Assembly (NCBI GenBank): GCA_015143295.1
Contig: CM026570.1
Location: 11,308,047 to 11,372,046 of the forward strand
Reading direction: 5' to 3'
Source: Tetracentron sinense
Lineage: Eukaryota; Streptophyta; Magnoliopsida; Trochodendrales; Trochodendraceae
DNA length: 64,000 nt
The notes under the pieces were generated by a model. That model was not told the origin of the DNA and searched no databases. It saw nothing but the letters and a program-made list of their open reading frames with translations. Within the stretch, counting starts at the first letter, position 1. The number at the start of each line of letters is the position of its first letter. The position numbers were made by a program, and so were the translations under genes. Shown one piece after another: positions 10,561 to 22,495 of this stretch.

Positions 10561-12368
10561 CCCAACTTGGTTCAACTTTGCTCATTGAGTCCCCTCCCTA
10601 GTCTTAGGGTTGAAGATTAACTTTAGCAAGAGTGAGTTATATGGGGTTCAGGAAGTCCCCAATTTGGAGAAATTGACGTCTTGCTTGGTGTTTTTATCAA
10701 TGATGAAAGCAAAACCATATTTGCTTCATTAAGTTGTGTGATTATATTAACGCTTTAACTTTGAACTTGTAGCACCAAGCAATTATATATTGAAAGGGAG
10801 CCACTTGGTGGCATCTAGTCATTCTTGTGTTGGCGAATCTTAAGAGAACAATCAGTTTCATGGTCATTGTTAGTCATATCCACATAGAAGATAGTGGATA
10901 AGCTCACATATAATGGGTTAAAAAGTGTGGCGCGCATAGATTAGCCATTTATTTTTCATTTCTCATCTTGATGAGTTCCTTTTTTCATTAACTATAGATT
11001 ACACTTAGTTCAAGGAAAATCGCCATGAAATGGATCTCGAAAATTATGTGCCTGAAAGAATGGCACAAACCCGTATCATTTCAAGAGTACTACTATTCTT
11101 TTCATACAAAAACACTTACACACCACTTTATATGAATTCACATAGCAAAGAAGCAATTCGACAAACACCATTTAGCCTTTTTTTTAATCAATAATCAGAT
11201 AGCCGTTGGGGATTGGTCCCTACTGTCCTTTTTTCCTCCTTGCCTCCTGATTTACTTTTGGTGAACCCCAAGTCATACCACCCCATTAAATAGAAAGTTG
11301 CTTTTGCACAATATTGATTTTCAAGGTTGGGAGTATTAATTATCATGTTCAATGAATTTCTTAGTAATAAAAAATTGTAATGAGGGAAGACGGGCCAGTT
11401 TGGTTTGCCATCATTTTTTTATGAACGATTTACTATCAGTTTGATTATCTCTTAACTTTTGAAACCATATTTCCTTCTTCAGTTCCTCTTTAATCAATTA
11501 GAATTTCATGGCTTCTGATTTATACCTATTTTCGACTTTATCATTGGTTATAGAGAGTAGACCGCCCAGATGGATCACCCAGAAGTGTACCATCAGTTTG
11601 ATCCAGTTTTTAAAACACTAGAAAGTAAAGTCATCCCTTGGCTTGGTAAGAGAGAAGCGAGGGTTGGATCAGTTCAGTGGTTGAACCATAAATTGGATGT
11701 AAATGGGTAGTACAACAGATCTACTTTTATCAAACTACGTCAGCACTTTGAACACAAGTTTAGGAGATAACACCCATCTAATCTAAGATTCTAAATCCAT
11801 GGATCAAGGCACCATCCAATTACTACAAATTTGTAAAATTAGAAAACCCTTCTTTTAAAATGTAGCTTGTCTTTTCCTTATTAGAAAAATCTCAAGATTC
11901 AATCACAACAATAAAACCTTAATCCAGCTTTCACCGAGGAACAAATCTAAGTTTACCATTACAAACTATGTTGTTTGATTTGCACCCTGCAGGCAAGAAA
12001 AGCAAACAAACTCATGGGTCAAATGGGATCCTAATGGACTACCCACCCCAACTGAGAATCTAACACTAAGGGTACTAGTTGCAAACAAAACCCAAATATT
12101 AGTTGTGCACGCCCCTAATCTTTGCTTCTGCTCGAATGTTTCCAACAAGAGGCGAGGGAGAGAGAGGGAGAGTCATGAGAGAACGAGAGGGTGCGTCATA
12201 CCAGGTTTCTATTTAACAAGTGGTTTCACACAAAAACCACTTGTTTTTTTACTCTACGATCATATTCAAAAGGCCTCAAAATCTAACGGTTACGAGTCCA
12301 TTGCTTACTAAAGACTCTAGTAAGAGTGGCTGTTAGGAACCCTACTCTATGTATATATATATATATAT
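10561..12368. other. No gene seen
   Basis: No reading frame, splice-bounded exon or element end could be recognised. It was searched specifically for later exons of the complex I gene to its right, on the minus strand, without success. A short TA run ends it at about 12352. Confidence 0.55.
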
Positions 12369-13020
12369 CAAAGAGGGTAAAAAGAATGTACAATGGGAAT
12401 TCACAAGAGAATAAACTCAATATGGATGCATCAAAACAATCGACCTCCCTATCCTCTACAAAAATACGAGAAAATAAGTCCCAACTCGAGCTAGAATAAC
12501 ATTAAACTAAACCAACCAAGTCCTCCACCTCCCTTTGAATGGAGCCCCAAAATAAAATCTCCTTAACCCTCAGGCACAGTAAGGCTACAGGAGTAGAAGT
12601 ATTCTCCGACACCTTCTTATTTCTATCTTTCCAAGAGCCCATGAAATGGACCCCAAGACAACATAACAAGATAATGGCTTGGGAATCCTCCAAACTCACT
12701 GTGGAGCAACAAGATATGAAAAGATCTAGCACACCCCCAACCAGGAAAGGAAATTCCCCCAAATGGGACAGTGCAGCTCATGATGACACATAAAATAGTG
12801 ATTTCCGATTCTCCATCCTCTACTCTTCAAATGATCACTATGATCACTATGATCTTGTTTAAAGCTGTCATCCAAAGAAAAACGGAATACCAGGATTCCA
12901 AACAGTCAAATGGGATATAGCCAGCGGGGCCTAGTCCAAAATGACACACTACTTGCGAGTGTTACAAATCAAAATTTTTCCATAGACTGGCCTCGCAAAT
13001 CAAAAACGAAAGATCCTTTT
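12369..13020 (-). pseudogene. LINE 3' fragment (zinc-binding C terminus)
   Basis: Minus-strand frames contain a degraded reverse-transcriptase zinc-binding domain and the following GSWKDRNKKVSENTSTPVAL segment, corresponding to the WKERN..F.N block of related LINEs. Stops are present. It lies directly downstream (on the minus strand) of the third exon of the complex I gene and so within its presumed third intron. Confidence 0.65.
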
Positions 13021-13227
13021 TTTTTTCATTCTAACCCACATTTAGCAAGTGAATTTCATCCAACAAAATAATCAAAGACGTAGTGAACAAATCACCTAAC
13101 TAAGTAAGCATGAGGAGTAAAAATAAGTGTATAACCTAGTTCATATCACAAATACAAAGAGAATCTTTTGAATTTCTACTGAAAACGAAAAATTCAGATC
13201 GAAATTCAAGTTCTGGGATTCACATAC

Positions 13228-13593
13228 CCTTTCTTTGTTTTCACCGCTGAACTCCCATTGAACGTTGGGATTGTTATCCGGAGAATCAAGATGCTGTGGA
13301 AGATCACATCATAAAAAAAAAAAAAAAAAAATTAAAATAGAAACATAGTAAAAAAAAATAGAAATTGATTAATGAGAGGATTCGAGCTCACGTAGTTTAG
13401 GGCAGTGGAGAAGGAACGAGAGGCCTGCAGGAATGGAGAGATCAGAGAAAATAAAAGGTCAAAGAGAAATCGAGAAATTGCAAAAGAAATGAAAATCAAG
13501 AGAAGATCAGACGGAAACCTGGGGAGATTGACGGAATACTTGACGGATCTCGAGCAGCCGTTTGTACGCAAGACGAGCTGCTGGCGCGAACAT
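13228..13593 (-). CDS. NDUFV2: Complex I 24 kDa subunit, 5' exons only
   Basis: Three minus-strand exons join in phase 0: 13593-13519 (25 codons), 13424-13392 (11 codons, 33 bp) and 13293-13228 (22 codons). They encode a basic, Ser/Arg-rich N terminus beginning MFAPAARLAYKRLLEIRQ, then SFSTALNY, then HLDSPDNNPNVQWEFS. This matches the mitochondrial presequence and start of the mature plant NADH:ubiquinone oxidoreductase 24 kDa (NuoE/NDUFV2) protein as I know it. In the family this protein carries a 2Fe-2S cluster in the matrix arm of complex I. Introns start GT (gtttcc, gtgagc, gtatgtg) and end in gcag, cacag. The iron-sulfur thioredoxin-like domain, about 200 residues, is missing from the window. 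Either intron 3 extends past position 1 through the TE-filled left side, or this is a truncated duplicate. The ATG at 13593 is the first in frame. Confidence 0.88.
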
Positions 13594-13826
13594 CTTTACG
13601 ATTGACGGAGATGGGCGGAAGGAGAAGAGAGAGAAGGATTTAATCACAGAATCATTTGGTGCGTAGAACGCACTCGGCGTTTTGTAAGGACGTCTAAGAA
13701 GGAAAACACTGGGCTTGGACCGACCCGATTACATAATTGGGCGGGCTTGGGTTTTGAGGCTTAGGACCTGTGGCCAATTAAACTAGGCTTTTAACTGATT
13801 TTGCCCCGACCCAATAAGACCCGATT
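13594..13826 (-). promoter_or_regulatory. 5' leader/promoter region of the complex I gene
   Basis: The minus strand just before the ATG is a TC-rich leader (ccttctctctcttctccttcc at about 13640-13615), typical of plant 5' UTRs. Further upstream is a gggcttggaccgacccg-type repeated motif. No clear TATA box is seen. LINE A begins at 13827 and limits the intact upstream region to about 230 bp. Confidence 0.4.
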
Positions 13827-13865
13827 ATTGGATCTAGGATGTCAAGGTCCTAGATTCATTTAGCC

Positions 13866-16800
13866 TAATAGACAAGCAAATGAGAATTGTATATGGGAAA
13901 GACTTGATAGATTTATGGCTACTGTATCTTGGAGGGAAATGTTTGAGGATGCTACAATCTATCATCTGATGGATATAGGGTCGGACCATAGGCCATTGAT
14001 GATGGATAATGAGAAAAAAGGAGTGAATAGAAAGAAAATTTTCAGATTCGAAAGGATTTGGTTAAATCATCCAGGTTGTAAGAACACCATCAATGAAGCT
14101 TGGAGTATTAACATTAATGGGTCCCCAATGTACAAGATTGCCCAAAAAGCCAAGAATTGTACGAAATGTCTTCTTGATTGGAACAAATGTGTTTTCAAAA
14201 TTATTCACATGAAGAAATAAGAATTATACCAGAGGCTAGCTGAGCTGGATGACGGAAGGAATAATGAAGAGGATAGAAGTACATACAAACTCATGGAAAA
14301 TGAGCTTAAGGTTGTTCTTCGAAATGAAGAGTTGCTCTGGAAACAGAATTCTAGAATACAATGGTTGGAAAAAGGGGATCTGAATACCAGGTATTTCCAT
14401 AATACTACTTTCCAGAAGAGATGTCATAATAGAATCTACAGGATATTTAATTCTCAAAATATGTGGTTAGAGGAAAGCAAATATATTGTGGAGCATATCA
14501 TAGCTCATTTCTCAGAAGTTTTTCAGACCCCAAATCCTACTGATATCGACAAGGTCATTGAGAATATTTATTCTAATATAACTGAGGATATGAATAGTCA
14601 GTTGTGAAAACCATTTGCAATGGAAAAGATTAAAGAGGTGGTGCTCTAGCTCCCTGCATCTAAGTCTCTTGCCCTTACCCAGGGAGTTTTACCATAAAAA
14701 TTGGGATGTGGTGGGGAAAGAGCTATGTGAAGTTGTTCTTAGTTTCCTATATGGGGGTTATCTTCTGAAAGAGCTAAACCATACTTTCATTGTCTTGATT
14801 CCAAAGGGGAGGAAAATTGAAAAGATTGGCCAGTATAGACCCATAAGCTTGTGTAATACAACTTATAAGGTAACTTCTAAATTAATGGCTAACAGACTTA
14901 AAGCTATCCTCAATGATATCATTTGTAAAAATCAGTCAGCTTTTACATCAGGTAGACAAATTCAATACAATATTATCATTGCCCATGAAGTAATGCACTA
15001 TCTAAAGAAGAGTAGAAAAGGTAAGGAAGGCTATATGACTTTGAAGCTTGATATGCCAAAGGCATACAACAAAGTGGAATGGGTTTTTTGAAAAGGGTTC
15101 TTGATAAGATGGTTTTATGCAATAGATGGATTCAGTTCATCCATCAATGCATCTCTATGATAACCTATTATATCCTAATAAATGGTGAACCTAAAGGAAG
15201 AATTTTCCCTACAAGAGGGATTAGGCAAATGTGATCCCATATCTCCTTACTTATTCATATTATGTGCCCAAACCCTCTCAGCAAACTTGAACAAAACTAT
15301 GGGGGAAGAAGATTAGTGGGATAAAAATGGCGAGAAGTTGTCCTCCTATTTCTCATCTATTTTTTTGTTGATGATAGTTTTGTGTATATCAAGGCAAAAG
15401 TTAAGGAAGCTACTGAACTTGTGAAGATCTTTTATAACTATCATTATATATACTTAGGGTTTAGGTCATTAGAGTCCTAACCCATCAAGGAGACTATAGA
15501 CCATCCTTATAACCCGAGATACTTAATTAATGTATAAATCACCACTTTTTGGCTACAACTAAAACCTTATTTGGAGTAGAATTTATCCGAGTTTGGACCA
15601 TGAACATTGCCAAGACCATAAACCTTATGGAAAATCTTACAAAAGCTTCAGGTCAGCTTGTTAATGTGGAGATATCAGAAGTTATTTTCAGCAAGAACAC
15701 CAAAGAAGATGTCAAACAAAAGCTGATAGAATGCCTCAATTTCAAATGTGTTGAATCCTCAGATAAATACCTAGGAATGCCCCTGTTCTTTGGAAGTTAT
15801 AAATATGAGATATTCTCTCATATTAGATGATTTCAAAGAAGCTTCAAGGATGGAAAGAAGCCCTCCTGTCCCAAGCTGGGAAAGAAGTCATATCAAAGCT
15901 ATTGTTCAAGTTATTCCTGGCTACAATGCAATGTTTCAGAATTACAAAAAAGTTGTGTGATGAAATAGCAACTATGTCAGCTAGGTTTTGGTAGGGGCAG
16001 AAAATGGAAGATAGGAAGATACATTGGTTTAGTTGGAAAAATATTTGCAGGAACAAAGAAGAAGGGGATCTGAAGCAGAATTCTTAAGGGTATCTACTTC
16101 CCAAATTCTGATTTCCTTAAAGCTGGAAAAGATAACAAACTATCGTGGGGATGGAATAGCCTATTAGAAGGAAGAAAAGTGCTTCGTGAGGGGAATTAGA
16201 TGGGTTATTGGTAATGGGAAGTCTATTCAGGTTTGGATGGATCCTTGAATTCCAATTGCTGCAAATTTCAGAGCAAAGAGAACTGCAAAGTCTGAAGGTC
16301 TTGATTTGCGAGTTGCAGATTTCATTGACAACTCTAGAAGTTGCTGGAAAGAAAATTTGGTCATAGATTTGTTAAATCCTGAGGATGCTAAAGAGGTCCT
16401 AAAAATGGCATTCGATACCAAAGGAATATATGATAGAATTGTCTGGAACTGTACAACAAATGTGATCTACACGGCAAAATTTGGTTATCATATCTGTAGG
16501 AAAAGAGATACCAAAGGGTTGAAGAAAGCTTCTTGTACTGAATCTCCTGTTCCAAAGGATGTATGGAAGGATTTGTGGAAAGTTCATTCAATTAATAAGC
16601 AAAGCATCTTCTATGGAGATGTATGAAGAATACAGTAGCAGTGAACTTGAATTTGAGGGAAAGGAGGATTAAGGAAGATGCCAGATGCCCTATGTGTAAG
16701 AGAAAGGATGAATATATTCCTCATTTGTTCATAATGTGTAAGTTTGTTAAAGAGATTTGGGCCAATCTCAGAGAGAAGGTGGAATTTCCCTTGACATAAC

Positions 16801-17480
16801 CAAATTTTTTTAATACTTGATGGGAAGGGGAATGGAGAAGACTAAGATTGAAAGAGGATGGGCTACAAATCATGGGGTTGATGACCTCTATCATTTGGCT
16901 ATATGGATAGCAAGAAATGACAAGGGTATTTTCTAACAAAACATTGGATATAAAGAATATATTTAAAAAAGCTTTGCAGCAATATGAAGAATTTAATTCT
17001 GCCATGGAAGACCAGAAGATATCTCAACTGAATCTGAAAGGCCAGTTGAAAGTCTCTGCTGATATTGAGTTTATTCTTAAGTGTGATGGGTCTGCCCAAA
17101 GGGATGGGGAAGTTGCTGGTGTAGAGGTGGTGATATTGAATAACTCTGGCAAAAGAATAAAACATCTGATAGTTCCTTTCAGTGGTGGTTCTTCAACAGT
17201 TGCAGAAGCTCAGGCTATCAAGGTTTGCTTTTTGTTGGTAATTCAGTTGAGATGGGAGAAAGTCCTAATCCAATTTGATGCAAAGATTATTGTAGATGCT
17301 ATTAATGCTGAAAATATTTATTCTATTGCCATAGAAACCCAAACTATAGTGTTAGACTAAATAATTTTGTTAAATCAGACAAAGAATCTCCAAATAGAGT
17401 TTATTCCTAGATCTAAGAATAGTGGAGTACATGAGTTGGCTAAAATGGCCTTGTATAAGAGCAGAGTCAATATGCTTGAG
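13866..17480 (+). pseudogene. LINE A ORF2 relic
   Basis: In order: endonuclease end (IGSDHRPLMM near 13980), linker (WLEKGDLNTRYFHNTTFQKR near 14365), RT motifs IVLIPKGRK...YRPISLCNTTYK (14790-14870), QSAFTSGRQI (14933), LKLDMPKAYNKVEW (15040), FVDDSFVY (15365), ASGQLVN (15640), SDKYLGMPLFFGSYK (15760), zinc-binding segment (16690-16760) and an RNase H-like domain (KCDGSAQRDGEVAGV...AEAQAIK, 17080-17220). Many stops and frameshifts. A stretch at about 15435-15630 has no LINE homology and splits the RT. RNase H at the C terminus is typical of one plant LINE lineage. Confidence 0.9.
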
Positions 17481-17513
17481 AGATGGAAGGTTGATGTAAG
17501 GGAATCAGTGTGT

Positions 17514-17525
17514 GATGAAACCCAT
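17514..17525. repeat. Target-site duplication, left copy, LINE B
   Basis: gatgaaacccat is present here and again, identical, at 25309-25320 immediately after the poly(A) of LINE B. Confidence 0.9.
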
Positions 17526-17539
17526 TCACTTCTATCTGA

Positions 17540-20256
17540 CAATTGGTTCAGATCACAGCCTGATCTTAGTCTCGGTGGATGGGCATGGTCACCCAAGGAA
17601 AACCCTTCCGGTTTGAAGATATGTGGAGACACCACCCGGACTGTCAAGAGGTGATCAAGCAAGCGTGGGGACAGCATTATGAGGGGTCCAAGATGTTTAC
17701 ATTGGGCCGAAAAATCAAGCATTGTAGAGAAAAGCTTATTGGGTGGAATAAACAATCTTTTGGCTATCTTCTAGAAATAATCCAAAGGCTGAAACAAAGG
17801 ATTGGCGATCTTCAAGTTCAGGAACAAACATAAGAGCTTATCCATAACAAACAGGCCCTCACAATTGAACTTGATCAAGCATATCAACAAGAGGAGACAA
17901 TGTGGCGACAAAAGTCTAGATGTGATTGGATGATGCTTGGAGACAGAAACACGAGGTTTTTTCATACAACTGTGGTCCATAGACGACAAAGGAATAGGCT
18001 AATAACCATAAAACAGGATGATGGTCAATGGACTCAATCCAAAGGAGAGACGGAATAGGTTATCGTGGGGCACTTTGAGGACCTCTTTTCTTCTTCAAAT
18101 CCGATGAACATCCAGGAGGTCTTGGAGTCTGTTCAACCTAAAGTCTCAGCGCAAACCAATTTGGACCTTTGCAGGGATGTAACTAGAATCGAAATCGAGC
18201 AAGCAATTTTTAGCATTGGCCCGCTGAAGGCTCCTGACCCGGATGAGATGTCTGGAAGCTTTTTTCATAGCAATTGGGAAACCATTGGGGATGATCTGTG
18301 TGAAGCGTTTCTTAGCTTCTTTCAAACTGGATACCACTTGCGCCAAATCAATTTTACTCACATTGTGCTCATCCCAAAAACTCAAAATCCAAAGAATATG
18401 ACTCACTATAGACCGATTAGCCTATGCAATGTCACTTACAAAATTATAGTAAAAATCTTCGCCAATAGATTTCGGGATTGCCTGGATGATATCATTGACC
18501 CGGCTCAATCCGCTTTCATTAGTGGGAGGCAAATTACGGATAACGTGTTTATGGCTCAGGAAGTGCAACATTTTCTCAAAAGAAAAAAAAAGGTCCTAAT
18601 CGTTTTGCAGCCATCAAACTAGATATGAACAGAGCTTATGATAGAGTTGAGTGGTCCTTTCTTTTTGCTATGATGACGAAGATTGGTTTCTCTGAAGCAT
18701 GGATTCTTTGGATTACTCAATGTATCACCACGGTGCAGTATGTTGTCATAATCGATGGAGAGCCAAAGGGGTTCATCACGCCTTCTAGGGGACTCCATCA
18801 AGGTGATCCTCTCTCTTCTTATTTGTTCCTCATTTGTGCTGGGGATCTGTCTAGTTTGCTGCATAAATAAAGTATGGGAGGCCATGTTAGCAGTATCAAA
18901 ATAGCCCGTGCAACGCCTAATATCTCCCATCTCCTGTTTGCGGATGACTGCCTTATTTTCAGTAAGGCCAATATGGAGGAAGCAGGTCGCCTCCTCAACC
19001 TCCTTGATGACTGTGGAAGAGTTTCGGGACAATTGGTTAACTACAACAAGTCGGGCATCTCCTTTAGCTCCAATACCCCTTCCCGATTTCAGCGTATTCT
19101 CTCACGGATCCTCCATATCCGGAATCTTAGTTCTCCGGGGAAATATTTGTGTCTTCCCGCAGAACTGGGGTGTTCTAAATGGAAAGCATTTGAACAAATC
19201 AAGTTAAGAATGACTCAAAGGATGCAAGGGTGGTTTGCCTCTCTCCTCTCTCAAGCGGGATGGGGTGTGCTTATTCAGGCAGTGGTTCAAGCCATTATGG
19301 CTTACACTATGAGTTGTTCCAAGCTCCCTCTCCTATGGATACACGATGTGAACATAATCATTGCTCGATTTTGGTGGCATCAGTCTCAAGAAAGGAAACT
19401 CCATTGGCTTAGTAGGAAAAAATTGTGCATCCCAAAAGACAAGGTCTGGCTGGGCTTTCGCGATCTACAGGCTTTCAACCTGGGCCTCCTAGCGAAGCAA
19501 GGATGGCGTATTCTTAACCATCCTGATGCTCTTTGGATAAGAATTCTTAAAGGCCGGTATTTCCCTAATTCTTCATTTCAGGAAGCTCTAACTGATAGAC
19601 AACCTTCTTGGGTTTGGAAAAGCTTGTTAGCCGGATAGAGAGAGATTTTATTGGAGGGTGTTCGCTGGCAAGTTGGTTCAGGTGAAAGTGTTCGGGCTTT
19701 TCGTGACCCTTGGATCCTATCCATACCCCAATTTAAACCAATTCCACTCCCCAACATGACAGCTTTGGATACACTGGTGTCTGAATTTATTATCAAGGAG
19801 GAAGGCATATGGGACTTCACTAAACTGTCTCATTTTTTCATACTATCAAATATTTATGAGATTCAGAAAACTCAGTTAGCTCTCATAATGGTATTGATCG
19901 GTTGGTTTAGCACTACTCTTCCTCGGGAAGATTTGAGGTTCGGTCAACATCTCATCTAGCTCATAGTTTTATTGCAGTAAAGCAAGCTTCCTCCAGTCGT
20001 GTAGAAATCGGGCAAGAAAATATGAAATGGAGCCTGATTTGGAATCTCTCAATTCCCCCGAAATTTCAAGTTTTTGTTTGGAGGGCATGCAACAATGCTC
20101 TGGCTGTCGGCCAAAACCTTAGGAAGAGGAATATCCCAATAAATCCCCATTGTTCACTTTGTAAAGCTCAAGATGAATTAGTTCTCCACCTCTTGGTCGA
20201 CTGTTCATTTGCAAAGGCCATATGGTTTGGATCCTCCTTATCTATCTCACCTGCTA
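17540..20256 (+). pseudogene. LINE B ORF2 relic, main part
   Basis: Endonuclease tail, then PFRFEDMWRHHPDCQEVIKQ (17605-17665), MWRQKSRCDWMMLGDRNTRF (17900-17960), RT motifs GPLKAPDPDEMSGSFF (18220, with Asp where the family has Gly in the APGPDG motif), IVLIPKTQ..HYRPISLCNVTYK (18360-18440), QSAFISGRQITDN (18508-18545), KLDMNRAYDRVEW (18618-18655), SRGLHQGDPLSSYLF (18785-18830), FADDCLIFSKA (18935-18970), then SQAGWGVLIQAV (19250) and the zinc-binding segment FQVFVWRACNNALAVGQNL (20065-20120). Frameshifts at about 18600 and 19950 and stops at 18868 and 19636 disable it. Better preserved than LINE A, consistent with a later insertion. Confidence 0.92.
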
Positions 20257-20261
20257 GTTTG
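20257..20261. repeat. Target-site duplication, left, copia element
   Basis: gtttg here and at 24538-24542, the 5-bp duplication usual for Ty1/copia integration. Confidence 0.9.
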
Positions 20262-20579
20262 TAAAACAATTTAAGCAATGGCAGACAATGCTCTCACTCA
20301 AAACGTGAATGTAGAGAAGGCTTTAATAACTTATATAGATGTGGTTACAATGAGATAAGTAAGGTTTCCTTTAGTTAAGGAAAACCTTCCAAAAAGATTA
20401 CATAGAAGATATACAAGAGAATCTTTACAATTAAATTCAAATCTATATGTTAGGAATGAGTTGTAATACCAACTCTTTCCATATCCAAGCTTGCATGAAT
20501 ATTGGATTTATCTTTAAGCTCAATAACTTCATTTCCTTCTAGAGGTGCAAAGGTTGAGTTTAGAAACCGTCTATTATCA
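20262..20579 (-). repeat. 3' LTR of the copia element
   Basis: 318 bp, on the minus strand starting TGATAATAGACGG and ending TTGTTTTA, bordered inwards by the polypurine tract. Confidence 0.95.
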
Positions 20580-21280
20580 CTCCCCCTCAAGCTGAGGTGT
20601 TGAGTAGAATTAACACCCAGCTTGACACGTAGGCCACGAAAAACTTGCTTTGACAATGGCTTGGTGAGGATGTCGGCAAGTTGATCGGCGGAGCGAACAA
20701 AACGTGTGACGAGAGAACCACATGCAACCTTCTCTCGAACAAAATGATAATCCAACTCAATGTGTTTTGTCCTTGCATGAAAAACGGGATTGATTGACAT
20801 GTAAAGAGCACTCATGTTGTCACAAAAGAGAGTCGCAGGACGAGGTAAATAAACACCAATATCTCTAAGAATAAATGATATCCAAGTCAATTCTGCAGTA
20901 GTAGCTGCCATGGAGCGATATTCTGCTTCGGCACTTGATCAAGCAACAGTAAGTTGTTTCTTAGCTGCCCAGGAAACACAATTAGAGCCAAGAAACACAC
21001 AATAACCTGTCGTAGACCTTCTAGTGAGAGGACATCCCGCCCAGTCAGCATCAGAGAAGGCATAAAGATCAATAGAGTTATGGCGAAGAATATGTAGACC
21101 ATAGTCAACAGTACCCTGAACATAGCGTAAAATACGCTTCACAAGTTGAAGATGACCAACTGTAGGAGCGTGCATAAATTGGCAAACTAAATTCACGGCA
21201 TAGGTCAAATATGGCCGAGTTAGAGTAAGGTACTGAAGAGCGCCAACTAAGCTTCGATATTCAGTCTCCTTGTCTAACAA
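20450..21280 (-). pseudogene. copia RNase H domain
   Basis: Minus-strand frames carry YRSLVGALQYLTLTRPYL, FSDADWAGCPLTRRSTTGYC, SSAEAEYRSMA, LFCDNMSALYM and KHIELDYHFVREKV, the copia RNase H series. A stop replaces one residue just before SSAEAEYR (about 20940). The last residues read into the LTR, as usual for this group. Confidence 0.92.
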
Positions 21281-21331
21281 ATTAGTTGTAACACCATATC
21301 CATGTTTGAGAGCTAGAGGAGTAGATATGGA

Positions 21332-22462
21332 TCAACACGTGTCCATAGAAGCACGAGAGAGAATTTCTCTAGCATATTTTCCTTGTGAAAGAAGGATCCC
21401 GGTAGGTGTAGGAGTAACTTCAATACCAAGAAAATAATGAAGAGAGCCCAAATCCTTCATAGAAAATTCTGAGCCCAATATAGTGATGAAGGAATGAAGA
21501 AAAGCAACGTTGCTCCCAATAAGCACAATATCATCCACATATAGAAGCAATAAAATAATTCCATGTGATGATCGCAAAATAAATAGTGAGGCATATGGTG
21601 GCTCAGGCGGCTCAGGTGAGGTTGGCGGTTCTATGAAATTGGCAGATATATCAGCCAAGTTTTCATAAAAAGTATTAGATCGATGAGAATCCCCATGAGG
21701 AACTAAAGAATCAGGTTGATCAATCAATGTAGAAGAATCTGATGTAGCAATATCATGAGGATCATTCCATAGTGCAAAAACTGTGACTGTAAGATCTTGT
21801 TGCTCCCCCTGAGATGAAACTGGATCCTGCATAGAGTGAACATCAGTGTATGGCATAATATTTTCATCGAAAACAACATGCCGAGATATATAAACACGGC
21901 CTGTGTCTGGATAGAAGCATCTGTAGCCTTTGTGGATCATACTATAGCCAATAAAAACACATGGTAAAGTCTTGGGAGAGAACTTGTTCCTTGCATAGTC
22001 TCTGAGGTAAGGATAACACCTACAACCAAAAATCCTTAAAGAGTTATAATCAGGATCCTTGCCATACAACAACTTGAATGGGGTCTCCATTTGTAACACG
22101 GAGGAGGGAACCCGATTAAGTAAGAAGACTGCAGTTGAGAAAGCATCAACCCAAAGATTTTTCGGAATTTTGCTCGCGAACATCATTGATAATCCGAGTT
22201 CAGTGATGTGTCTATGTTTTCTTTCTGCTACCCCATTTTGCTCCGGAGTGCCTGGACATGACATTTGCCTTGTTATACCATTGTCTTTAAGAAAATCAAG
22301 CAACTCTGTTTTAATAAATTCTCCTCCACCATCACTCTGGAAAATTTTAATTTTCCTGTCAAATCTATTTTCCACCATCTTCTTAAAATTGACAAAGCAA
22401 TCAAAGAAATCAGATTTATGTCGCAGTGGATATATCCATGTGTAACATGAGTAATCATCCAC
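21332..22462 (-). pseudogene. copia integrase core fused to RT remnant
   Basis: A 376-codon frame. It begins in the integrase core (DDYSCYTWIYPLRHKSDFF; second Asp in FQSDGGGEF; Glu in PEQNGVAERKHRHI) and runs to the GKD..SLRIFGC region and a linker with SPEPPEPP. It then passes directly into ILLLLYVDDIVLIGSN and KDLGSLHYFLGIEV. The RT palm segment normally located between the linker and YVDD, about 150-200 residues, is deleted. Confidence 0.92.
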
Positions 22463-22495
22463 AAAGACAGTATAATATTTAAAATGTTACATAGA

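Noticed and set aside
13332..13571. 79-codon minus-strand open frame over the complex I exons
   Set aside because: It reads exons and introns in the wrong frame; the spliced three-exon model explains the sequence better.
20022..20264. Separate small zinc-finger-like gene
   Set aside because: It is the LINE B zinc-binding region, ended by the copia insertion.
22059..22445. 128-codon plus-strand open frame
   Set aside because: Antisense shadow of the copia integrase frame.
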